Source: Nitrosomonas sp.
Lineage (GTDB): Bacteria > Pseudomonadota > Gammaproteobacteria > Burkholderiales > Nitrosomonadaceae
DNA length: 64,000 nucleotides
NCBI RefSeq assembly: GCF_024282095.1
Contig: NZ_JAMWZS010000011.1
Coordinates: forward strand, 1-64,000
Direction of reading: 5' to 3'
How positions within the stretch are numbered: the stretch's first letter is position 1; each line of letters begins with the position of its first letter. The position numbers and the translations under genes are program-made. Positions 18,291 to 28,149 of the stretch are shown here, piece after piece. The notes beneath the pieces were generated by a model, which made no database searches, was not told the DNA's origin, and was given only the letters and a program-made list of their open reading frames with translations.

Positions 18291-19646
18291 CTACTCTTCA
18301 CTTAAGGATGAATGAACGCGATCTAAAATCGGTTTGAATAAATAACTCATTAATGATCGTTCACCGGTTTTAATAAATATTTCCACCGGCATACCCGCTC
18401 TAATTTGCTGATCAGATAGCTGCTTTATCCCTTCAGGAGTTACCTTGGCTTTCATATTGTAAAAAGGAAGTCCGGTTCTTTCCTCGGTCAGGCGATCTGC
18501 AGATACCTGGGTGACGATCCCTGGGATATTAGGTGTTTTCTTTTGGTTGAGGGCGGAAAAAATCAGATCTACATGAAGGCCGACATGTACCCGATCAATT
18601 AAATGAACCGGTACTTGTCCGGTAATAATTAATAGATCGTCGCTTGGAACAATATCCATCAACTTAAATCCTGACCCGATGACTCCCCCTTCAGTAAATA
18701 CATTCATACCTACTACAATACCATCAACAGGTGCTTTAACCTCTACGTTTGCCAACTCAAAGTCTTGTCCACTCAAACGGCTATCTAAGGCTTCTGCTTC
18801 TCGTTTGATATCAGATAACTGTTGTCCCACTTCTTTCTGATACTCTTGTTGCCGCTGAATGCGACGCTGTTCCAATTCTGTTATCTGACGCTGAATGCGG
18901 CCAATATTACCGATATCCGTGGAAATTTCTCCAGTTAATTGCGTGTAGGTGCGTTCCAGATCCAGAAGGCGATTGCGAGGTACAAAACCATCTGTTGCCA
19001 GATCACGCAGATTAACGAGTTGTTCTTCTAGGAATTTCAATTGCTTATTTTTACTAATCTTTGATGCTTCAAGTCCACGTAGTTGAACTTTCAGGCCAGC
19101 GGTGTTCTCATCAAGGGCAGCTATTTCATGCTGCAACGCCAGCTTGCGTGATGTGAATAGCTGATTTTGTATGATGATATTGTTGGAAACGCGTAAGTCT
19201 GTGTTTTGTAATGATAGCAATTCTGCAGGAAATACAATTTCATTTTTGCCGTCGCGCTCGGCCAGTAAACGTGCTTCTGTCGCACGTGCCGCATAGAGCT
19301 GATGACGCGTGATATCGGCCAGGGCTTTGATCTGAGTATCATTCATGCGCACCAGTACTTGACCTACGCTGACATGGTCGCCTTCCTTAACCAGAATACG
19401 GTCAATAATACCACCGGTTTGGTGTTGTACAGCTTGCAGATGACTGGCAACGGTAACTGTTCCTGGGACCGGCACACCCTTGTCGAGTGGTGCGAGAGAT
19501 GCCCATAGAACAAATCCGCCAAAACCTGCTAAAACTATCCACCACCCCAGCCGGGTATGTATGGTTTCATCAGTTTCAACCCAACTTGAACTATCCGCCG
19601 CAATGCTCTCAATAATTTTCTCTTTTTCTTCAGCAACAAGCTTCAT
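18291..19646 (-). CDS. HlyD family type I secretion periplasmic adaptor
   Basis: Membrane fusion protein linking the ABC transporter to TolC. Cytoplasmic N-terminus of about 32 residues, a transmembrane helix (about 33-52), a lipoyl half-motif (GGIIDRILVKEGDHVSVGQVLVRM, about 78-101), long coiled-coil hairpin (about 105-290), second lipoyl half (VKAPVDGIVVGMNVFTEGGVI) and a beta-barrel domain ending in AGMPVEIFIKTGERSLMSYLFKP. This is the PrtE/RsaE type architecture. Length 451 aa. It is preceded 56 bp upstream by the ATPase gene and followed 5 bp downstream by the TolC gene. Confidence 0.95.
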   Translation of the reverse strand: MKLVAEEKEKIIESIAADSSSWVETDETIHTRLGWWIVLAGFGGFVLWASLAPLDKGVPVPGTVTVASHLQAVQHQTGGIIDRILVKEGDHVSVGQVLVRMNDTQIKALADITRHQLYAARATEARLLAERDGKNEIVFPAELLSLQNTDLRVSNNIIIQNQLFTSRKLALQHEIAALDENTAGLKVQLRGLEASKISKNKQLKFLEEQLVNLRDLATDGFVPRNRLLDLERTYTQLTGEISTDIGNIGRIQRQITELEQRRIQRQQEYQKEVGQQLSDIKREAEALDSRLSGQDFELANVEVKAPVDGIVVGMNVFTEGGVIGSGFKLMDIVPSDDLLIITGQVPVHLIDRVHVGLHVDLIFSALNQKKTPNIPGIVTQVSADRLTEERTGLPFYNMKAKVTPEGIKQLSDQQIRAGMPVEIFIKTGERSLMSYLFKPILDRVHSSLSEE

Positions 19647-19702
19647 TATTATTCCTGTTCAAGGATCAGTACTTTTTAATTGTTAATTATAGCGTGTGTG
19701 AT

Positions 19703-21493
19703 TTACTTGGTTTCCGAGTCAGTGACATTAACAGTCTGGGTCACCTCACTTTGGGCAGCTTGCTTCTTGGCTTCTTGTTGTGACTGCAATGCTTTTTGTG
19801 CTTGCTGCTGTTGTTGGGTTAACTTTTCAATCACCTGATTTGTTGGGCCAAACAATTTTGCTGAACCATCCTGCAGTAATAATAATTTTGTGGTGACACT
19901 GATGATACTGGTTCGATGTGTAATGAGGACGATGGTTTTTTCGCGTTTTTTTAGATCAACCAGCGCAGCCAACAACGCTTGTTCACCGACATCATCCAAG
20001 TTTGAATTGGGTTCATCAAGGACAATCAATGAAGGATCATCATACATGGTACGTGCTAAGCCAAGGCGCTGCTTTTGTCCACCCGACAGGCCCGCACCGC
20101 CGTCACCTAGCTGCGTATCATAGCCTTCCGGCATATTCAGAATCATTTCATGAACGCCCGCGCGTTTGGCAGCCAGGATAACCTTGTCAGCATCAATTTC
20201 TCCAAAGCGCGCAATGTTCTCGGAAACAGTGCCGGCAAATAATTCTATGTCCTGCGGTAAGTAGCCGATATGCGGCCCTAGCTCGTCCTTATTCCAAAGA
20301 TAGACATCAGCACCATCCAGTCTTACTTTCCCTGCAGCAGTTGGCCATATACCGACCAATAAGCGCGCTAAAGTGGATTTTCCCGATCCGCTGGGGCCAA
20401 TGATACCCAATACCTCACCGGCAGCCAGGGAAAAAGTCAGCCCTTTGATAACCGGAACTTTTCCGCCAGGTGGAATGGCGGTAACATTTTCTACCGCAAT
20501 AATACCTTTAGGTTTGGGCAATGCCATACCTGCTTCACGGGCCGGATTTTGTTCGAGTAATTTGGTCAAGCGCTCATATGCACTACGTGTACTGCCAATT
20601 TGCTTCCATACACTAATCAACAGTTGAACCGGAGCAATGGCTCTACCCAATAAAATTGAGCCGGCGATCATCATGCCGGGCGTGATACTGTTATCCAAGA
20701 CCAGTAAAGCGCCTAATCCCAGCATGAGCGATTGCAATGCCACGGTACATGACTTGGATAATGCGGTAACAATGCCTGCTTTTTCACTGGCTTCCGCTTG
20801 TAAGTTCAGAAAGCGGCTATGTAATTTATACCAACGGGCCTGTATATTGGGCAGCATGCCCATGGCTTCGATGACTTCCGCATTGCGCAAATTATTGGAT
20901 GCCACGTTGCCGGAGGCGATTGCCATGGAATTGGCTTCGGCCAAGGGCTTGTGTGAGATTTTCTCGTTAATGTAAGCCAACGCAATCAATATAGCGGTAC
21001 CGCATAACGCAAAAACACCCAAGCCAGGATGAAACATAAATATAACGAATAAATAAATCGGGAACCACGGCGCATCAAAAAAAGCAAACAGGGCATTGCC
21101 CGTCAGGAATTGTCTCAGATTGGTTAAATCTTTTAAGGCCTGCCCGGCATTGCCATCACCTTGTTTTAAGCTTTGTTCAAAAGCGGCGGTATAGACACGT
21201 TTATTCAATTTCATGTCGAGTTGAGCACCGACGCGAATGAGTACAAAGCTGCGCACATATTCCAGTGCGCCCATAAAAATGTAGGCGCCCAACATGATCA
21301 GCGTCAACATGTATAGAGTCATCTCGTTGCGGCTGGTCAATACACTGTCATAGAGCTGCAGCATATAGATGGCTGGCATCAACATCAGCATATTGATGAC
21401 CGCACTGAAAACGCCAATGTTGCGGAAAGCTTTTTTAAAGCTGGCTAGTACCTGAGCAACTTCATTTTGTGGAGCTTTAAATTTGAATTTCAT
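19703..21493 (-). CDS. Type I secretion ABC transporter (PrtD/RsaD type)
   Basis: Permease-ATPase fusion exporting unfolded substrates. Membrane domain with about six helices (residues 20-310) and an ATPase domain with Walker A GPSGSGKS (366-373), signature LSGGQ (469-473), Walker B LIVLDE (489-494) and the H-loop in VLITHR. There is no N-terminal C39 peptidase or CLD domain, so it belongs to the group serving proteases and S-layer proteins (PrtD, RsaD). The C-terminus has an unusual Gln-rich tail (about 555-585, with QQQQQ and QSQQEAKKQ). First gene of the secretion unit. Confidence 0.95.
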   Translation of the reverse strand: MKFKFKAPQNEVAQVLASFKKAFRNIGVFSAVINMLMLMPAIYMLQLYDSVLTSRNEMTLYMLTLIMLGAYIFMGALEYVRSFVLIRVGAQLDMKLNKRVYTAAFEQSLKQGDGNAGQALKDLTNLRQFLTGNALFAFFDAPWFPIYLFVIFMFHPGLGVFALCGTAILIALAYINEKISHKPLAEANSMAIASGNVASNNLRNAEVIEAMGMLPNIQARWYKLHSRFLNLQAEASEKAGIVTALSKSCTVALQSLMLGLGALLVLDNSITPGMMIAGSILLGRAIAPVQLLISVWKQIGSTRSAYERLTKLLEQNPAREAGMALPKPKGIIAVENVTAIPPGGKVPVIKGLTFSLAAGEVLGIIGPSGSGKSTLARLLVGIWPTAAGKVRLDGADVYLWNKDELGPHIGYLPQDIELFAGTVSENIARFGEIDADKVILAAKRAGVHEMILNMPEGYDTQLGDGGAGLSGGQKQRLGLARTMYDDPSLIVLDEPNSNLDDVGEQALLAALVDLKKREKTIVLITHRTSIISVTTKLLLLQDGSAKLFGPTNQVIEKLTQQQQQAQKALQSQQEAKKQAAQSEVTQTVNVTDSETK

Positions 21494-21623
21494 CTATAAA
21501 TGATAGAAAAATGGTATGTGACTCATTGCAAACGATTAACCACAGTCGAAGTTTAAATATAATGGAGAATATGATTTGCCGGAAATCGCAGTATATTGAA
21601 TTGGTTGTAATTATAATTGCCGA

Positions 21624-22511
21624 TCATTCGTTTTGACTAGGTAAATCTTCCGACGTCAATTTAAATGACCTAGGGAAAAAGTTTAAATCCCGTCTTGCAT
21701 CGGAATCGTCAAATACCAGATCTTCATTCATTCTTTCTGCCATCGCTGCTGTCCAGTGTTGATAACGTGGTAGCCAGCGCAATCCCCATGTCGCTATTTG
21801 AAAAAGCCAAAGCGGTACAGTCAGTATGCGCGGTGTGCGACCCAGCGCTGCAAATATGTGTTTAACCATTGCGCGATATGACAAGGTTTCTCCGCCTGTT
21901 ATGTTATAGGAACGATTTGCTGAATTTAAAGTGCCGAGCGCGGAAAAACATGCCAATGCAACATCCTCCACATGAATAGGTTGCCGTAATCCCTTGGCCG
22001 ATCCGAGAACAGGGAAAAATCCGAATCGCCGGATGAACTGTATAATCTCAGCCACATTTTTATCCCGTCCATGGCCATAAATCAGGGTTGGACGCAGAAT
22101 AATCCATTCTATTGCGTGAGTGGTTGCCCATGTTTGCACAAGTTCTTCACCTTTTATCAATTGAAGTGCAATCTCTCTTTCATTGCGCTCTGAAGAAGTG
22201 TTTTTAGTGAATCGACTGGTGGAGGATAATACAACAATCCGGTGGGCACCATAAGCCAATAAGAGATCAAAATACTCGGGTAATACCCAGATTGGAGCAA
22301 CGCATAACCACGTAGGGATTTTGTTTTTCTCTGCGTTTACTTTTTCTAAATGAATGGTGTTGAGTTGTTGCCACGTAATTTGCGGATGGCTTTGTATCAC
22401 TGGATGACGAGAAAAAGCGATGATATGTCTGTGTTCTTGTGTCAGTTTTTGTAGCAGGCATTCGCCCACCAGGCTGGTTGCTCCTAACAATCCGATCGGC
22501 TGTTCATTCAT
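21624..22511 (-). CDS. NAD(P)-dependent epimerase/dehydratase family protein
   Basis: Extended SDR-type Rossmann protein, 295 aa: nucleotide-binding IGLLGATSLVGECLLQKL at the N-terminus, then VVLSSTSRF, ILRPTLIYGHGRDKN and RQPIHVEDVALAC, the pattern of atypical extended SDRs related to the NDUFA9 group. The usual catalytic YxxxK is not obvious, so it may bind NAD(P) or act on a sugar nucleotide or lipid without being a classical epimerase. It overlaps the glycosyltransferase gene by 8 bp (22504-22511), suggesting a shared role in glycan synthesis. Substrate unknown. Confidence 0.75.
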   Translation of the reverse strand: MNEQPIGLLGATSLVGECLLQKLTQEHRHIIAFSRHPVIQSHPQITWQQLNTIHLEKVNAEKNKIPTWLCVAPIWVLPEYFDLLLAYGAHRIVVLSSTSRFTKNTSSERNEREIALQLIKGEELVQTWATTHAIEWIILRPTLIYGHGRDKNVAEIIQFIRRFGFFPVLGSAKGLRQPIHVEDVALACFSALGTLNSANRSYNITGGETLSYRAMVKHIFAALGRTPRILTVPLWLFQIATWGLRWLPRYQHWTAAMAERMNEDLVFDDSDARRDLNFFPRSFKLTSEDLPSQNE

Positions 22512-23415
22512 GTTTTGGCTTCAACATGTTGTAGCAGTTTCGTGCCGCATAAAATACTACTGTCACAACGAAACGGAGCCATACACTGACAGTAATCAAT
22601 CCCATCAGTATGCCCGGATATTGCCGACGAAAGAATTTGTGGTAAAAGCGCAACATGCCCTTATGTTTATGCCAAGCGACAAAGAACGGTCGGGAGTGAC
22701 TGCAAGTTCCCTGAAAATGGGTAACCGGCGCATCCGGTACAAAAATAATCTTCCAGTTTTTTTGCTTAAAACGCATGCACCAATCCAGATCTTCGCAATG
22801 TAAAAAATAATTTTCATCCCAGGAACCTACCTCATCGATTGCCTCGCGTCGCACGAGCATCAATGCGCCTGATATTGCATCCACTTCGATCGGTGTTTGT
22901 GGTAATGGTTGTTTATTCAGATGAAAGTCAAAAAATAATTGCGGCCAATATTTTTCCAGGCGATATAAGCCGACAGCGCGCACAAAAGCCCGCCACGGTG
23001 AAGGCATGGCACGTCGCCCACCGCCTTGTTCGGAACCATCCGGATTAATCAGATACCCACCGACCATACCGATATGAGGATCTGTTTCCATTACCTGAAC
23101 CATGCGCTGCAATGCGCCCGGGCTTAAGATACAGTCTGGATTCAGGAAAAGAATGTAAGGCTGAGTCGCAATATTCATGCCCGTATTGCAACCTGCTGCA
23201 AAGCCGACATTATTTTTCAGGCGGACGACTTGTAGGCGATTTTCTGTAGATAACTGGAATTCCAATTCTGAGAGGCTGGAATCCGAAGAGGCGTTATCGA
23301 TGACAATGACTTGCTGCGCCTGCCTTAGTGCAGCAACGGCACATGCTGTTAGCAACGAACCGGCATTGTAATTAACAATCACAACTGCAACCGATTCAAG
23401 GCCGAGGATAGGCAA
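22504..23415 (-). CDS. Family 2 glycosyltransferase (rhamnosyltransferase-like)
   Basis: GT-A fold enzyme, 303 aa: VAVVIVNYNAGSLL, VIVIDNASSDSS, NVGFAAGCNTGM, the metal-site FLNPDC in place of DxD, and FLHCEDLDWCMRF (ED motif with catalytic base). This combination is usual for dTDP-rhamnose-type transferases. The C-terminus holds one or two hydrophobic segments (about 265-292), suggesting membrane association. Probably builds the O-polysaccharide. It is the first gene of a two-gene unit with the SDR gene. Confidence 0.88.
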   Translation of the reverse strand: MPILGLESVAVVIVNYNAGSLLTACAVAALRQAQQVIVIDNASSDSSLSELEFQLSTENRLQVVRLKNNVGFAAGCNTGMNIATQPYILFLNPDCILSPGALQRMVQVMETDPHIGMVGGYLINPDGSEQGGGRRAMPSPWRAFVRAVGLYRLEKYWPQLFFDFHLNKQPLPQTPIEVDAISGALMLVRREAIDEVGSWDENYFLHCEDLDWCMRFKQKNWKIIFVPDAPVTHFQGTCSHSRPFFVAWHKHKGMLRFYHKFFRRQYPGILMGLITVSVWLRFVVTVVFYAARNCYNMLKPKHE

Positions 23416-23831
23416 TATATTCTAACTCCATGGTTGGCACTAAGATCTATGCGTGGTTGTTGTCGGTCGGTCGGTCGATATCAGTTAAATCACCGCCGGT
23501 AAAGCCGGCGACTTATATTTGTTAGCCCATTAAAAGGGGCGAAGGCCTATTGGTATCTCTGGATCTCCTGCTTGATTTCCATTCACCAAATCGTTGGCAT
23601 TGTTGGGGAATATACATTAAAATTCCCACACAAGCACAGGCTCAAGGTGTTTCTCGCCGTAATGACCCTCCTCACTTATCTTTATTCGTGCCGACCTTAT
23701 CGATGCAAAAATCGTTAGCAACTATAAATCATCAAAAATCCGCTGGGGTGATTGAACAAGTATCTGACCATGTGGTTTATCAAATAGTGTTGTGTTTCGA
23801 TCTGAACTTGCTTTGATCACCTGCTAGGCCA
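23416..23831. other. Non-coding stretch with tandem TCGG and small hairpins; possible mobile-element scar
   Basis: No convincing gene in 416 bp. It contains four TCGG units in tandem (about 23463-23477), a perfect 6-bp GC stem (23494-23499 with 23505-23510) and a GCCC/GGGC hairpin about 20 bp further on. On the minus strand a hairpin of this kind next to such sequence recalls the right end of IS200/IS605-type elements, but no transposase or TnpB remnant can be identified. It separates the minus-strand glycosyltransferase gene from the plus-strand 1022-residue one, so divergent promoters should lie here. Confidence 0.35.
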
Positions 23832-26800
23832 ATGAGTACTCTTGCCACATCTCATGTTCCTTTGGTGACCCTTGTCATCCGCAGCATGAGTCGACCGACA
23901 CTCAGTGAGGCGCTCGATTCGGTGGCTGCACAGATTTATCCAAATATTGAAGTTATCGTGGTCAATGCCAAAGGTGACAATCATGCCGATCTTGCTACAA
24001 GCTGCGGCCGTTTTCCTCTCCGCTTGATCAATCAGGGAAGGGGCTCGATTGGGCGTAGCGCAGCGGCCAATGCTGCTTTGGAAGCGGCTCGTGGAGATTT
24101 CTTGGGATTTCTCGATGACGACGGCACGCTCCGTCCCGATCATGTGACGTGCCTTGTAGACGCCTTACGCACTCACCCGGATGCAGTTGCAGCCTGTGCG
24201 CATGTTCATACGCTGGATCCTAACGGGCAATTGTTGCGTGAATTGGCTACGCCATTCGATACACTTTCATTGTACTTGGGCAATTTTTTGCCAATCCATG
24301 CCGTTTTATTTCACCGCCGGGCGTACGCGGCTGGAGCACGCTTCGATGAGACATTGAAGCTTTACGAGGATTGGGATTTCTGCATGCAAGTTGCGCAGCA
24401 GGGCGATTTCATTGTCGCAGATACTATGGCGGCGATTACTTGTATTGATGAGGGTCATGAACTTGCCATCACGGGTGATCCGGAACTCGCGAGAGCAGCT
24501 GAGCATGCCGTGTATGCGAAGTGGAAAACGCGCATGAATGACTCTATTTTTCATGACCTAGTAAGCCGCGCACGTGCTTATCCTCAGTTGCAGGCATTAC
24601 AAGCGCATGCCAATGATCTGGCGTCACAACTCAAGGAATTGCAGCGCCTGCATGCGGATCAGCGCCGCTTGATCGACGAAACTGTGGCGCTTTTCGAAAA
24701 TTCACGTTCCTGGCGTGTGACGCGTCCTTTACGCAGCGCTTCTACCCTGGCGCGGCTAGTGCAGCGTGCATGGCGTGGGTTCAGTCTGTTGGATAGGCGC
24801 ATGCAACTGCGCGTGCTGGGTTGGCTACTGAGTGGTCAGATAGCACCCGCGCGACGCAAGTTGTCTCTTGCCGTTCAAGCTGTTGAGGTGTCAAACCACA
24901 GCGCGTTGTCGGCTACTGCTGCACCGCTTATGCACAACAATCAGCCATTCTTTCCGGCGTTGCCGACGCGTATTGATGTCTTGATCCCGGTTTACAACGG
25001 CTTTGAGTTTCTTGAATCGTTATTCGACAGTCTTGAACGTGCGGCAAGCACCCCATTTCGCTTGCTGGTTTGCAATGACGCGAGTACGGATGAGCGCATT
25101 CAACCTTGGCTAGAACAACGTTTGCAGGATTTCCCTGGTGCTATTTTGTTACACAACGAAAGCAATCTGGGTTTCGTAGGAACAGTCAATCGCCTGTTTG
25201 AAAAAGTTGCCAATGATTTCGTACTGCTTAATTCCGATGTGCAGGTGCCACCGTTCTGGCTGGAACGTCTGTTTGCAGCGATTCTGACAAATCCGCAGGT
25301 GGCGAGCGTCACGCCATTTACCAATGCCGGGGCGATTTGCAGCTTCCCGAAATTTTTTGTGGATAACCTGCTTCCTCAGGGACTGGGTGCATTGGAAGTG
25401 GACGCCGTGCTGGCACGGCTGAAGGATGCTGCGGCCATAGAGATTCCGACCGGGGTCGGTTTTTGCATGGCGATCCGCCTGGAAGTGGCAAAACGCATTG
25501 GTATGTTTGATCCGGTCTTCGGCAGGGGATATCGTGAAGAGAACGATTGGTGCCAAAAGGCTAAAATGCTGGGCTACCGGCATGTACTGGCACCCAACTT
25601 GTTTGTATATCATAAGCATGGCGGTTCTTTTCCATCCAAGGAACGTCAAGTGCTGGCGGATCGGAATGAAGTGATACTGCGCGAGCGGTATCCCGGATTG
25701 TTCGAGTACTATGAAGATTTTATTCATCGCGATCCTATCCGGCCGCTACGTGATTTTCTTTATCTGATGGTATTGGCAAAACAAGCCGATCGTCCCGCAC
25801 TTGTGATAATCGATAACGCGATCAAAGGCGGAGCCTATGCGTATAGCCGTGAGCTGATCGCTAATACATTGGATGCCGGTCAGCCCGTGCTGCACCTACT
25901 CGATGATATTCATACCGGGGAATTGCGCGCCGAATGGATGTCGTCCAATGAGCGGCTCACTTTGAATTTTAGTGACTACCCTGCTTGGGGCCGGGTAATT
26001 GCCGGTATCCAGCCGGAAAGTATCCTGATCAATAATCTCTATTCCTTTCGTCGGCCGATGGATTTTTTGCATTGGCTGACACAGCAATCAGTTATCAAGG
26101 ATATCCCTGTGAGCATTGCGCTGCATGACTTCTTCATGCTGTGCCCGAGCCTGTTTCTTATTGACAGCGAGAAGAATTATTGCGGATTGCCCGATAGCGC
26201 GACTTGTAATCGTTGCTTTAGCCGCCTGCCTATGGATGATCTTCCCAGCGGCGTGGAATCAATTGCCGAGTGGCGCGCGGTCTGGACAAAAGTGTTGGCA
26301 ATGGCCGCTAGCATCATCGCTTTTTCTAACAGCACACGTGATTTGTTCATGCGCATTTATCCGCAATATGCGGACAAGATCGTGGTGCGGCCACATTCGA
26401 TGGTGCGCTTCCGCCATCAGGCTGTTTCGGTTGACCTAGACAAGCCGCTGCATATCGGTATCGTCGGATCAATCGGCTGGCAGAAGGGCTGGAACATCGT
26501 CAAGCAATTATGCGGGGAAATTGATTCCCGCCGCTTGCCATTTTGCGTGACGGTCATCGGCGCCTTGGTGCCGGATTTCTCTGCCGATTGCCTGAAGGTG
26601 ACGGGGCGTTATGAAAGGACCGCACTGGCATCGGCCATTGAACAATCGGGTGCAAATATTTTTCTGTTTCCATCGATTTGGCCGGAGACTTTTTCCTATG
26701 TCGCGCACGAAATAATGGCTTGCGGCGTTCCGCTGTGTTGCTTCAATCTCGGAGCTCCTGCCGAAGCAGTGGCGAATTACTCTACCGGATTGGTGCTCGA

Positions 26801-26900
26801 CGATCCAATCTCACCCGCAATGTTGCTCGAGCAGATGGAGGCTTTTCGTGCGCAGCTTTTGCATCAGTGCAAGGAGAATGAGCGCCGATCTGCTGGTTGA
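23832..26900 (+). CDS. Three-domain glycosyltransferase (GT2-GT2-GT4-like), 1022 aa
   Basis: Cytoplasmic multidomain polymerising or assembling glycosyltransferase. Domain 1 (about 10-230): GT2 with LVTLVIRSMSRPTLSEALDS, FLDDDGTL and YEDWDFCMQ. A helical linker (about 255-345) contains the NSRSWRVTRPLR motif. Domain 2 (about 378-620): second GT2 with DVLIPVYNGFEFL, NDASTD, NLGFVGTVNRL, LNSDVQVP and REENDWC. Domain 3 (about 655-1010): GT-B/GT4-like with IGIVGSIGWQKGWNI and the acceptor-side FPSIWPETFSYVAHEIMACG. Domain 1 is a close relative of the GT2 domain in the protein encoded at 29215-33861. Probably makes the repeat unit or backbone of the surface glycan. Confidence 0.9.
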   Translation: MSTLATSHVPLVTLVIRSMSRPTLSEALDSVAAQIYPNIEVIVVNAKGDNHADLATSCGRFPLRLINQGRGSIGRSAAANAALEAARGDFLGFLDDDGTLRPDHVTCLVDALRTHPDAVAACAHVHTLDPNGQLLRELATPFDTLSLYLGNFLPIHAVLFHRRAYAAGARFDETLKLYEDWDFCMQVAQQGDFIVADTMAAITCIDEGHELAITGDPELARAAEHAVYAKWKTRMNDSIFHDLVSRARAYPQLQALQAHANDLASQLKELQRLHADQRRLIDETVALFENSRSWRVTRPLRSASTLARLVQRAWRGFSLLDRRMQLRVLGWLLSGQIAPARRKLSLAVQAVEVSNHSALSATAAPLMHNNQPFFPALPTRIDVLIPVYNGFEFLESLFDSLERAASTPFRLLVCNDASTDERIQPWLEQRLQDFPGAILLHNESNLGFVGTVNRLFEKVANDFVLLNSDVQVPPFWLERLFAAILTNPQVASVTPFTNAGAICSFPKFFVDNLLPQGLGALEVDAVLARLKDAAAIEIPTGVGFCMAIRLEVAKRIGMFDPVFGRGYREENDWCQKAKMLGYRHVLAPNLFVYHKHGGSFPSKERQVLADRNEVILRERYPGLFEYYEDFIHRDPIRPLRDFLYLMVLAKQADRPALVIIDNAIKGGAYAYSRELIANTLDAGQPVLHLLDDIHTGELRAEWMSSNERLTLNFSDYPAWGRVIAGIQPESILINNLYSFRRPMDFLHWLTQQSVIKDIPVSIALHDFFMLCPSLFLIDSEKNYCGLPDSATCNRCFSRLPMDDLPSGVESIAEWRAVWTKVLAMAASIIAFSNSTRDLFMRIYPQYADKIVVRPHSMVRFRHQAVSVDLDKPLHIGIVGSIGWQKGWNIVKQLCGEIDSRRLPFCVTVIGALVPDFSADCLKVTGRYERTALASAIEQSGANIFLFPSIWPETFSYVAHEIMACGVPLCCFNLGAPAEAVANYSTGLVLDDPISPAMLLEQMEAFRAQLLHQCKENERRSAG

Positions 26901-27061
26901 AATAGCGATTGACCCAACCAGTTTGCAACAGAGATCAAATCTTCAGATTCGCGGATCATCGTTCAGACTCAATTTTGGGTTGGTAGTTATGGCCTGGACT
27001 GGTACACTAAGTTTATTATCTATAACTTCTTTTTTAAAAAACAGTCTTTTTTCTATAACTT

Positions 27062-28141
27062 ATGACGACACTATCAGTTAAACGCTTGCTTGGCCGGATC
27101 TTACGGTTGATTGTTCGGGACTCACGAAAGCAAGAAGCAATCAAGCAGTGGGTAAGGCGCGTTCTTTCCTTATTTGGCAAGGGCAAGCAGAGTTGGTTCG
27201 ACAACGGCCATCTTTATCTTCCGGAAGTCCAAATAAAGCCGCAAGGAACCATTCATAGTGCAGTGCTTCGCGTTATCGCAGTGTCGCCTCAGTACATCTT
27301 TGAGCTTGAGCAACTGGATCCCCCGATACCGGCCTACATCCCAAATGAAGCGGGAGATAGGCGGTTGACATTTTGTTGCAACATTTGCGGTGCCACGAAT
27401 ACAGACGTTGCGCTCGATCTCGTCAGTAACCGGGAAGCGTCATCTTGTAAAGAATGTGGATCAAGTCTGAGAGTACGTTCGGTGATCCATGCGTTGACGT
27501 CGGAAATTTTCGGTGACAGCCTTCCACTGCCTTCCGCGCCGATATCCAAATCGATTCGCGGCGTGGGTATGAGCGACTGGGAAGGTTATGCCAAGCCGTT
27601 GGCAAGAATATTTTCCTATCACAATAGTTTTTATCACCAGGAACCGAGACTTGACATTACCAATGTTCCGGAAAGCGAATTTGAGAAATATGATTTCTTG
27701 ATTTCCAGCGATGTGATGGAGCATGTTCCCAAGGACGTCGACAAGGCATTCGCTTTCATGGCGAAAATGCTGAAGCCGGGAGGATTCCTGGTGTTGACTG
27801 TCCCCTACAAGCCCGACGGGGATCACGAGGAGTTTTATCCGGATCTGCACGAATATCGATTAATAAGCACTGCCGGAAAGACATTCTTGTACAACCGCAC
27901 GTCTGAAGGTATCGAGCAAATTTATGATAATTTAGTCTTCCACGGTGGCGACGGATTTACATTGTTTATGCGTATGTTCTCCGAAGCAGGTCTGATCAAG
28001 ATTCTTGAGGATAGCGGGTTTGACGGCGGCATCAAGATTTATCGCGATGACGATCCCCGTTATGGGATTGTTTGGCCCATCTCCTGGTGTCTTACGATTG
28101 TGGCACGAAAGGCACAGCATGCTGGCTCCAATCCCGGTTGA
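27062..28141 (+). CDS. SAM-dependent methyltransferase with zinc-ribbon-like Cys pairs
   Basis: A 359-residue protein. A central CxxC (Cys106/Cys109) and a second CxxC (Cys129/Cys132) look like a zinc ribbon. A class I methyltransferase-like domain follows, where DFLISSDVMEHVPKDVDKAFAF and MLKPGGFLVLTVPY match motifs IV-V of SAM methyltransferases; the glycine-rich SAM motif I is weak (SIRGVGMSDWEGYAKPL). The N-terminal basic region has no clear signal. No good ribosome-binding site precedes ATG 27062. Its place among glycosyltransferases suggests methylation of a sugar, for example chain-end capping, but the substrate is unknown. Confidence 0.75.
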   Translation: MTTLSVKRLLGRILRLIVRDSRKQEAIKQWVRRVLSLFGKGKQSWFDNGHLYLPEVQIKPQGTIHSAVLRVIAVSPQYIFELEQLDPPIPAYIPNEAGDRRLTFCCNICGATNTDVALDLVSNREASSCKECGSSLRVRSVIHALTSEIFGDSLPLPSAPISKSIRGVGMSDWEGYAKPLARIFSYHNSFYHQEPRLDITNVPESEFEKYDFLISSDVMEHVPKDVDKAFAFMAKMLKPGGFLVLTVPYKPDGDHEEFYPDLHEYRLISTAGKTFLYNRTSEGIEQIYDNLVFHGGDGFTLFMRMFSEAGLIKILEDSGFDGGIKIYRDDDPRYGIVWPISWCLTIVARKAQHAGSNPG

Positions 28142-28149
28142 GATGCGGT

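Noticed and set aside
23491-23560. Hairpins suggesting an IS200/IS605 right end
   Set aside because: No TnpA or TnpB remnant can be read on either strand; kept only as a low-confidence note.
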